64,000 bases of DNA, taken from positions 930,001-994,000 of the forward strand of contig JANCMB010000001.1 in the NCBI GenBank assembly GCA_031317595.1, written 5' to 3'. This stretch comes from Glutamicibacter sp. PS. GTDB taxonomy: Bacteria; Actinomycetota; Actinomycetes; Actinomycetales; Micrococcaceae. Positions 58,754 to 64,000 of this stretch are shown here, in pieces. The position numbers were made by a program, and so were the translations under genes. Position 1 is the stretch's first letter. Each line of letters begins with the position of its first letter. The notes under the pieces are model-generated. The model did not search any database. It was not told where the DNA came from and saw only the letters and a program-made list of their open reading frames with translations.

Positions 58754-59503
58754 GTGTCCAGAACAGGTTTTGCCGCGCGCAGCTACCGCACCCGCGGGAT
58801 TGTGCTGCGTACCCATAAGTTGGGGGAGGCCGACCGCATCATCACGCTGATGACTCCCGATGGGATGGTGCGTGCCGTCGCAAAGGGTGTTCGGCGTACC
58901 ACCTCGCGGCTTGGGGCTACCCTCGAACCATTTATGGAAGTGGACGCACAGATCGTCATAGGCCGCACGCTACACACGATTTCACAGGCCCAGCTACGCC
59001 ACCCCTACGGCCAACGTTTGGTCGCGGACTATGCCAGTTACACGGTGGCACACGCAATGGCGGAAACCGCCGAACGTCTCGCCGAAGCCGACTCGGACTC
59101 GACCGCGGCACAGTATCGGCTCCTGCACGGAGCCATCGCACTACTGGCCCGGCACGAGGTACGCCCCGGAGCGGTGCTAGATTCCTATATTCTGCGGGCG
59201 CTGGCCATTGCCGGATGGGCTCCGAGCTTTACCGACTGCGTTCGCTGTGGCGCGCCGGGACCTCATCAGGCGATTAATATCCCGCTGGGCGGTGTGGTGT
59301 GCGCTAACTGTCGTCCGGCCGGTTCACTGTCGCCGCATCCGGTCACGGTCGCCTACCTGCAGGCCCTACTCACCGGAGACTGGGCCGCGGTCGCGCAGGC
59401 CGGTCCCAGGGCCATCGATCAGGCCGCCGAGATTGTGGCCAATTATCTGCAGTGGCACCTAGAACGTGCCGTGAAGTCGCTACGTCATGTGGAGAGAACG
59501 TGA
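58754..59503 (+). CDS. recO: DNA repair protein RecO
   Basis: A 249-residue RecFOR mediator that anneals and loads RecA onto SSB-coated DNA. The N-terminal OB fold starts [27 protein letters not shown], and a helical domain follows. C183-VR-C and C-AN-C (about 183-208) form the zinc finger typical of RecO: CVRCGAPG and CANC. Start GTG 58754 has only weak Shine-Dalgarno; GAGAAT ends 7 nt upstream. It overlaps uppS by 4 nt. Confidence 0.94.
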   Translation: MSRTGFAARSYRTRGIVLRTHKLGEADRIITLMTPDGMVRAVAKGVRRTTSRLGATLEPFMEVDAQIVIGRTLHTISQAQLRHPYGQRLVADYASYTVAHAMAETAERLAEADSDSTAAQYRLLHGAIALLARHEVRPGAVLDSYILRALAIAGWAPSFTDCVRCGAPGPHQAINIPLGGVVCANCRPAGSLSPHPVTVAYLQALLTGDWAAVAQAGPRAIDQAAEIVANYLQWHLERAVKSLRHVERT

Positions 59504-60309
59504 AGAAACTTGCCCCGATCACCGGCCAACGTGGACCGGTGAAACCCTTTGCTCATCCCGAGCAGCTGCAGGCGCCGCGGATTCCCGCAGAATTGGTGCC
59601 CGAACATGTGGCGATCGTGATGGATGGCAACGGTCGCTGGGCGAATCAACGGGGGTTGCCGCGGACCGAGGGACACCGAGCGGGCGAGGCAGCACTTCTG
59701 GATGTGCTCGCCGGCGCCGTGGAACTGGGGATCAAATACGTTTCCGTTTACGCGTTCTCCACCGAAAACTGGAAGCGGAGCCCGGACGAGGTGCGATTCC
59801 TCATGGGCTTTTCGCGGGATGTGTTGCGCCGCCAACGTGACACCTTGAACTCCTGGGGAGTGCGGATCCGCTGGTCGGGACGCGAACCGCGATTGTGGAA
59901 GTCGGTTATTCGGGAACTGAAGGTGGCCGAGGAACTGACCAAAGACAATCTCGGCTGCCAGTTGACCATGTGCGTGAACTATGGAGGGCGCGCCGAGATC
60001 GCCGATGCGATGGGGCTCATTGCCCAAGACGTTGCCGCTGGCCGGCTCAAGGCCTCGGCGGTCTCCGAGAAAACCATTGCCAAATACCTACACGCTCCCG
60101 AGCTTCCGGACGTGGACCTTTTCATGCGTACCTCGGGGGAGCAACGTACCAGCAACTTCCTGCTCTGGCAGTCGGCCTACGCCGAGTTCGTCTTTCTCGA
60201 TGAGCTGTGGCCAGATGTCGATCGCGGCACCTTGTACAAGGCCGTGGAACAGTATGCACAGCGTGATCGTCGCTACGGGGGAGCCGTGGATAAGGTCGCG
60301 AAGGCCTAG
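59500..60309 (+). CDS. uppS: Isoprenyl transferase (undecaprenyl diphosphate synthase-like)
   Basis: A 269-residue cis-prenyltransferase that makes the lipid carrier for cell-wall synthesis. Catalytic D42 is in [11 protein letters not shown]. The conserved [13 protein letters not shown] block and the [23 protein letters not shown] motif are intact. The GTG in GTGA overlaps the recO stop by 4 nt, with GGAGAG just upstream. The last bases overlap the convergent hydrolase (CTAG). Decaprenyl or undecaprenyl length cannot be told from sequence alone. Confidence 0.95.
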   Translation: MKKLAPITGQRGPVKPFAHPEQLQAPRIPAELVPEHVAIVMDGNGRWANQRGLPRTEGHRAGEAALLDVLAGAVELGIKYVSVYAFSTENWKRSPDEVRFLMGFSRDVLRRQRDTLNSWGVRIRWSGREPRLWKSVIRELKVAEELTKDNLGCQLTMCVNYGGRAEIADAMGLIAQDVAAGRLKASAVSEKTIAKYLHAPELPDVDLFMRTSGEQRTSNFLLWQSAYAEFVFLDELWPDVDRGTLYKAVEQYAQRDRRYGGAVDKVAKA

Positions 60310-61334
60310 CCCAGGGCCATCGGTAACCAGCGACTCAAGCTTCGGTACGCTTCGGCGCGTGGCTCGGGCGCCGACGCGAATACATCGTGCATGGCCGATT
60401 CGATGGTGCACAGCGTAACCAGCGAACCTAGGTGCAGGGCGCGGGCGCGCGTCTGCACCGCATCAATCACCGAGTCGGTGGATTGAATGTCGGATGCATA
60501 TTGAAGAGAAAAGTGCGTCCGTTTACTGGTGGCCACAAAAATCGGCAGCTCCAAGGCCAAACCCTTGGCGATCACTGCGTGCCCTTCAAGCACCGTACTG
60601 AGCCATCCAGCGGTGGCCGGGAACGCTTTCATCGGGCGCCACACGCGGTGCAGGTCCCACCAGCCTTCGCCTTCGGCACTCATCGACCGCCAATAGGTAT
60701 CGACTTCGGGTAGCCGCAGTTTGCGCCTTGGGTTTCCGCGAGCCATCGCCTCGAGCAGCCCCTTCATCGGGGCGCGCAAGAAAGCGGTGCCTTGAAACTC
60801 TAGCCAGGGCGAGTTCAGGACCAGCCCGGTGGCACTTAGGCCGGTGCGCGCCAGCCAGAGGCACAAGACCAATCCGCCCAGTGAATGCCCATGGAGCACG
60901 AGCGGCAGTCCTGGATGCTCCGCCTCGATGATCTCCAAGGCGGCGGCCAGTTCCTCGTCATAGATTCTGAGGTCACTGACGAATCCGGGAAGTTCGTGCT
61001 CCACCCGAAGGCTGCGCCCAAAACGACGCAGATCCAAGGCATAGAACGCCACATGCTGCCCGGCGTAGAAGTGCGCCAGCTCGGGATTGTAAAAATAGTC
61101 GCTCCACCCGTGCACACTGAGCACGACGGCACGCGGGCGATCGAGCAGTCGCTTGAAACCGGTGCGGCGGTAGCGTACCAGGGTCGCCAGCGTGGGCGCA
61201 TCGCCATCGTCACGCAACGGAAGGGTCGTATAGCTAAAGCCGTCACCTAGCGGATCATCGACCCACTGCCCGGGGTCAGTTGATTTCGCAAAGTCCGGCC
61301 ACTGTCTGGTGGGTGATGCGCTGACATGCCTCAT
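60306..61334 (-). CDS. Alpha/beta-fold hydrolase (monoglyceride lipase-like)
   Basis: A 342-residue serine hydrolase. The oxyanion HGWSD is near residue 75, the nucleophile elbow GHSLGG has Ser151, and a late MHDVF histidine near the C-terminus probably completes the triad. The [10 protein letters not shown] segment before the elbow is typical of lysophospholipase/monoacylglycerol lipase-like proteins. No signal peptide is visible. ATG 61334 is preferred: TAGGCT ends 7 nt upstream, and a longer frame to 61403 would enter divergent pyrD. It overlaps the uppS stop tail-to-tail. Confidence 0.87.
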   Translation of the reverse strand: MRHVSASPTRQWPDFAKSTDPGQWVDDPLGDGFSYTTLPLRDDGDAPTLATLVRYRRTGFKRLLDRPRAVVLSVHGWSDYFYNPELAHFYAGQHVAFYALDLRRFGRSLRVEHELPGFVSDLRIYDEELAAALEIIEAEHPGLPLVLHGHSLGGLVLCLWLARTGLSATGLVLNSPWLEFQGTAFLRAPMKGLLEAMARGNPRRKLRLPEVDTYWRSMSAEGEGWWDLHRVWRPMKAFPATAGWLSTVLEGHAVIAKGLALELPIFVATSKRTHFSLQYASDIQSTDSVIDAVQTRARALHLGSLVTLCTIESAMHDVFASAPEPRAEAYRSLSRWLPMALG

Positions 61335-61347
61335 ACCGTGTAGCCTA
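61335..61347 (-). promoter_or_regulatory. Predicted -10 of the leaderless hydrolase transcript
   Basis: On the minus strand TAGGCT (61347-61342) is followed by ACACGGT and then the ATG. No Shine-Dalgarno is present. Confidence 0.4.
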
Positions 61348-61395
61348 GCCGTCGCGAGTTTGTCTGGATGCGTTGCGGCACGGAAAATAGAAGTC

Positions 61396-62463
61396 ATGCG
61401 CATCTACCCACTGGTTTTTAAGCACCTGTTCACCAAGATGGACCCGGAACAGGCACACCACCTGGCCTTCAACGCCATCAAAATCGCCCAGCGGGTGGGC
61501 CTGACCAAGGCGGCACGATCTTTCTTCGCCCCGGACCCCTCGCTGCGCCGCACGGTGCTCGGCATTGATTTCCCCTCACCCTTCGGTTTGGCTGCCGGCT
61601 TCGATAAGGGAGCGAACGGGATCGAGGCACTAAGCGATCTTGGCTTCGGTCACATTGAAATCGGGACGATCACCGGGCAGAGCCAGCCGGGCAACGAGCG
61701 CCCCCGCTTGTTCCGTCTGGTCGAGGACCGCGCGGTCATCAACCGGATGGGCTTCAACAACGATGGGGCACAAGAAGTTTCGGCCCGCGTGGCCGCGGCA
61801 CGCGCTCGACTGGCCAAGGAGTATGACGGGGTGCGTCCCGTCGTCGGTGTCAACATTGGCAAAACCAAGGTGGTGGAGCTTGAAGATGCGGTGGGGGATT
61901 ACCTGACCTCGACCCGTTACTTGGCGATCCACGCCGACTACCTCGTGGTTAACGTCTCCAGCCCGAATACGCCGGGACTTCGCCTGCTGCAGAGTGTTGA
62001 ATCCCTGCACCCGCTGCTGAGTGAAGTTGGGGCCCTCGCCGATGAAGTAGCCGGCCGACATGTGCCGCTGCTGGTGAAAATCGCGCCGGATCTCAGCGAT
62101 GACGACGTCGCTGAGGTGGCGGCCTTGGCCACCGACCTGAAGCTTGATGGCATCATTTGCACCAACACCACCATCGGTCGCGAGAACCTGCGAAGTGACG
62201 GCGCCACGGTTGAGGAGATTGGTGCTGGCGGTCTATCGGGTGCCCCACTCAAGGAGCGCTCGCTACAGGTGCTACGCCAGGTCCGCCAGTTGGTTCCGGA
62301 AGAAATGGCCATCATTTCGGTGGGCGGCGTAGAAACCGCCGCGGACGTGAAGGAGCGTCTGGAGGCGGGCGCCGATCTGGTGCAGGGCTACACCGCGTTC
62401 TTATACGAAGGACCCTTCTGGGCCCGCACGATCAACCGCGAGCTGGCAGAACTTTTGAAGTAG
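61396..62463 (+). CDS. pyrD: Dihydroorotate dehydrogenase (quinone), class 2
   Basis: A 355-residue FMN enzyme of the membrane-associated class 2. MRIYPLVFKHLFTKMDPEQAHHLAF is the helical membrane-binding extension that class 1 lacks. The catalytic serine is in NVSSPNTPGLR. FMN-phosphate elements VGGVETAADVKERLEAGADLVQ and GYTAFLYEGP are at the end, with GGLSGAPLKERS before. It reduces quinone and supplies the pyr step missing from the pyrR-pyrF operon. Start ATG 61396 follows GGAAAA; an upstream frame to 61309 is not supported. A strong terminator follows. Confidence 0.96.
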   Translation: MRIYPLVFKHLFTKMDPEQAHHLAFNAIKIAQRVGLTKAARSFFAPDPSLRRTVLGIDFPSPFGLAAGFDKGANGIEALSDLGFGHIEIGTITGQSQPGNERPRLFRLVEDRAVINRMGFNNDGAQEVSARVAAARARLAKEYDGVRPVVGVNIGKTKVVELEDAVGDYLTSTRYLAIHADYLVVNVSSPNTPGLRLLQSVESLHPLLSEVGALADEVAGRHVPLLVKIAPDLSDDDVAEVAALATDLKLDGIICTNTTIGRENLRSDGATVEEIGAGGLSGAPLKERSLQVLRQVRQLVPEEMAIISVGGVETAADVKERLEAGADLVQGYTAFLYEGPFWARTINRELAELLK

Positions 62464-62474
62464 TATCCGACTCT

Positions 62475-62520
62475 ACAAAACAGGGGCCTTGTTGTTGACT
62501 CAACAAGGTCCCTGTTTTGT
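62475..62520. terminator. Bidirectional terminator after pyrD
   Basis: A 20-bp stem (ACAAAACAGGG, G-T wobble, then CCTTGTTG) with a 6-nt loop ends in TTTTGT on the plus strand and carries the same A/T-rich flank on the minus strand. Confidence 0.9.
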
Positions 62521-62549
62521 ATCTGCGCGTACAGGCTGCACGTTGGGTA

Positions 62550-62585
62550 AAGCAAAGGGGCGGCCAAAAGCCGCCCCTTTTGCTT
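62550..62585 (-). terminator. Terminator for the DUF3043 gene
   Basis: AAAGGGGCGGC and GCCGCCCCTTT form an 11-bp stem with a CAAAA loop. On the minus strand it lies 13 bp after the DUF3043 stop. T-rich flanks allow it to serve both directions. Confidence 0.8.
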
Positions 62586-62597
62586 GCGAGAAGCTGA

Positions 62598-63197
62598 TTA
62601 AGAGTCGAAAGATTCGCCGCGCTTGACCTGAGGCTTTGGCAGACGCAGCTTGCGGAACTGCATGGCACGCATCGCGGCGTACATCCGAACCCCGCGATCC
62701 AGCGATCCGTACTTCGCGATTAGACGCTTCTTGAGCATGATCGTGGTGACGATCAGTTCAAGGATCACAATGGCCAACACGATCCACAGGGCAAATTGGA
62801 TATTGACCTGAACGACGAGGTTATTACCGAAGATCAACGAGGCAATAAGGAACCCGAAGATCAAGAACATCATGAATTCGCTGAACATCCAGCGAGAGTC
62901 GACGAAATTACGGGCATAGCGTTTCTGTGGACCCTGATCACGCGGCAACAGGTAGCGCTCGTCACCGGTCTCATTAGCCAAACGCAGGCGCTCCTGGGCC
63001 TCCATACGCCGCTTACGCTCCTGCTCCTTGGCGAGCTTGCGGTCCGTGGGCACCAGCGGACGCTGACGCTGCGACTGCTGAGCGCTTCGTTTCGGCGTCG
63101 GACCGGACTTACGTCCGTCACCAGCCGTGGGATCTACGGGCTGAGTCGGCTCGGCACTTGCCTGCGACTGGGGATCTTCCTTTTTACGACCAAACAC
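62598..63197 (-). CDS. DUF3043 membrane protein
   Basis: A 199-residue actinobacterial DUF3043 protein. A charged, disordered N-terminus (residues 1-75, rich in Gln, Arg, Lys and Pro) precedes the conserved GDERYLLPRDQGPQKRYARNFVDSRW block in pieces. Two membrane helices lie at about 105-125 and 132-152 (EFMMFLIFGFLIASLI and FALWIVLAIVILELIVTTI). A basic C-terminal helix with RAMQFRKLRLPKPQVKRGE follows. Function unknown. GTG 63197 has TAGGAT 6 nt upstream, so a leaderless mRNA is possible; its start is divergent to the M20 gene. Confidence 0.87.
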   Translation of the reverse strand: MFGRKKEDPQSQASAEPTQPVDPTAGDGRKSGPTPKRSAQQSQRQRPLVPTDRKLAKEQERKRRMEAQERLRLANETGDERYLLPRDQGPQKRYARNFVDSRWMFSEFMMFLIFGFLIASLIFGNNLVVQVNIQFALWIVLAIVILELIVTTIMLKKRLIAKYGSLDRGVRMYAAMRAMQFRKLRLPKPQVKRGESFDS

Positions 63198-63209
63198 CCC
63201 ACCATCCTA
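63198..63209 (-). promoter_or_regulatory. Predicted -10 for a leaderless DUF3043 transcript
   Basis: TAGGAT on the minus strand (63209-63204) ends 6 nt before GTG 63197. The intervening GGTGGG is too close to serve as a Shine-Dalgarno site. Confidence 0.4.
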
Positions 63210-63253
63210 CCGGCACCTGTGGGCTATTTCGCATCGAAGGCATTGTCCATTGC

Positions 63254-63265
63254 TAGGCTAAAGCT
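63254..63265 (+). promoter_or_regulatory. Predicted -10 of the leaderless M20 dipeptidase transcript
   Basis: TAGGCT (63254-63259) ends 6 nt before the ATG at 63266. No ribosome-binding site is present and the upstream gene is divergent. Confidence 0.45.
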
Positions 63266-64000
63266 ATGACTAATTTCTCTACCGTCGATGCCACCACCCA
63301 TGGCATCGATCTCGAAGCCTTGCGGGTCCAGGTCGATCAATCCTTTACCGGCATCGTCGATGAATTACGCCACCTCGTCTCGATCCCAGCCATTGCGTGG
63401 GAATCGTTCGATCCTGAAAACCTCGAACGCAGCGCCCAGGCTGTGGCCCAACTGGCCGAAACAGCAGGCATGGACAACATTGAAATTCTGCGCGAACCTA
63501 CCGATAGTGGAAGCCTCGGTAGCCCGGCCGTCGTAGCCCGTCGTGCGGCCCAGCCGGGTAAACCAACGGTGTTGCTGTACGCGCATCACGATGTGCAGCC
63601 CCCGGGCAACGAAGCCGACTGGAACACCCCGGTTTTCGAAGCCACCGAAATCAACGGGCGTCTCTATGGTCGCGGCGCGGCCGACGACAAGGCCGGGATC
63701 ATGGTGCACGTCGCGGCCATGCGCGCCGTATTGAGCCTGTGCGAGGACTTCGGCGTCGGCGTCACCTACTTCATCGAGGGGGAGGAGGAGGCCGGGTCGC
63801 CATCGTTCCGCAACTTCCTCGAAGCCCATCAGGATAAGCTCAAGGCCGATCTGATTATCGTGGCAGACTCGTCGAACTGGGCCGTGGGAACTCCGGCATT
63901 GACCTCCTCGCTTCGTGGCATGGCGGCCGCGGAGATCACCGTGCGCTCCATGAACCACGCGGTGCATTCGGGCATGTTTGGTGGCCCGGTATTGGACGCA
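63266..64000 (+). CDS. M20-family dipeptidase, 5' part (truncated by window end)
   Basis: 245 codons remain open to the window edge; typical members are about 460 residues. Zinc-binding His is in LLYAHHDVQPPG, the bridging Asp in YGRGAADDKAG, and the catalytic and metal Glu residues in FIEGEEEAGSPSFRNFL. This is the M20 metallopeptidase catalytic domain, and the start of the dimerisation lid with MNHAVHSGMFGG is visible. The most likely role is cytosolic dipeptide hydrolysis. ATG 63266 begins 6 nt after TAGGCT, without a Shine-Dalgarno sequence. It is divergent to the DUF3043 gene. Confidence 0.9.
   Translation, partial: MTNFSTVDATTHGIDLEALRVQVDQSFTGIVDELRHLVSIPAIAWESFDPENLERSAQAVAQLAETAGMDNIEILREPTDSGSLGSPAVVARRAAQPGKPTVLLYAHHDVQPPGNEADWNTPVFEATEINGRLYGRGAADDKAGIMVHVAAMRAVLSLCEDFGVGVTYFIEGEEEAGSPSFRNFLEAHQDKLKADLIIVADSSNWAVGTPALTSSLRGMAAAEITVRSMNHAVHSGMFGGPVLDA

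Noticed and set aside
62796-63269. Open frame of 157 codons opposite the DUF3043 gene
   Set aside because: It is antisense to a well-supported gene with two membrane helices; its own translation lacks domain signals and a ribosome-binding site.

Overview
The window is a gene-dense, high-GC stretch of a bacterial chromosome. Gene content and order point to an actinobacterium of the Micrococcaceae (Arthrobacter/Glutamicibacter-like). The markers are the rarA-rpsD-DUF948-alaS-ruvX-mltG-aro block, a pyr operon led by pyrR, mihF-gmk-rpoZ-coaBC-metK-priA, class 2 pyrD and subfamily 2 pyrF, orphan actinobacterial families (DUF3097, DUF3043, DUF4870, a PemK-like protein beside rpsT/lepA), and a PriA with degenerate ATPase motifs. 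The placement is an inference from content; no phylogeny could be run. I see no rRNA or tRNA gene, insertion sequence, prophage, CRISPR array or biosynthetic cluster, so this is core chromosome, not an accessory island.

Layout. 1-5.4 kb: 3' end of rarA, rpsD with a strong hairpin, a DUF948 protein and a small partner, alaS, ruvX. 5.4-11.1 kb: mltG and the shikimate genes aroE, aroC, aroK, aroB, ending with a TPR-like protein and a textbook terminator. 11.1-11.7 kb is a gap with no recognisable gene. 11.7-12.7 kb: efp-nusB. 13.0-21.7 kb: pyrR, pyrB, pyrC, a membrane PH-like protein, carA, carB, pyrF, tightly overlapping, with a PyrR-binding leader and an 18-bp terminator stem. 21.8-27.5 kb: mihF, gmk, rpoZ, coaBC, metK, priA. 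27.5-33.6 kb: an alpha/beta hydrolase, a SorC-type regulator and the divergent glycerol genes glpD, glpF, glpK. 33.7-41.9 kb: a small acidic orphan, leuS, a DegV protein, comEA-comEC, holA. 41.9-47.4 kb: rpsT, PemK-like gene, lepA, hemW, DUF4870, DUF3097. 47.5-55.4 kb: hrcA (with CIRCE)-dnaJ-rsmE, a GerMN lipoprotein on the other strand, then phoH-ybeY-CBS protein-era. 55.4-64 kb: an FAD monooxygenase gene broken by one in-frame stop, leuA with a leucine-rich leader peptide, recO-uppS, a second alpha/beta hydrolase, pyrD, DUF3043 and the 5' part of an M20 dipeptidase.

How the genes work together. The pyr operon plus the distant pyrD encode all six steps to UMP. The aro block gives four of the seven steps to chorismate. 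efp, nusB, lepA, rpsD, rpsT, era, ybeY, rsmE and ruvX serve ribosome assembly and translation. hrcA-dnaJ is a heat-shock unit under HrcA/CIRCE control. glpF-glpK-glpD import, phosphorylate and oxidise glycerol, probably under the divergent SorC regulator.

The most noteworthy signals are regulatory. (1) An 18-codon leader peptide with five consecutive leucine codons lies before leuA and appears to start at its own transcription start. (2) At eight genes or leaders a TANNNT hexamer ends 6-7 nt before an unsupported ATG/GTG, which predicts leaderless mRNAs. (3) A PyrR-binding hairpin contains the pyrR ribosome-binding site. (4) A 9+9 inverted repeat lies upstream of the pyr promoter. (5) A near-identical 12-bp repeat lies at the start of the SorC regulator. 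I did not find a convincing undescribed multi-gene system.
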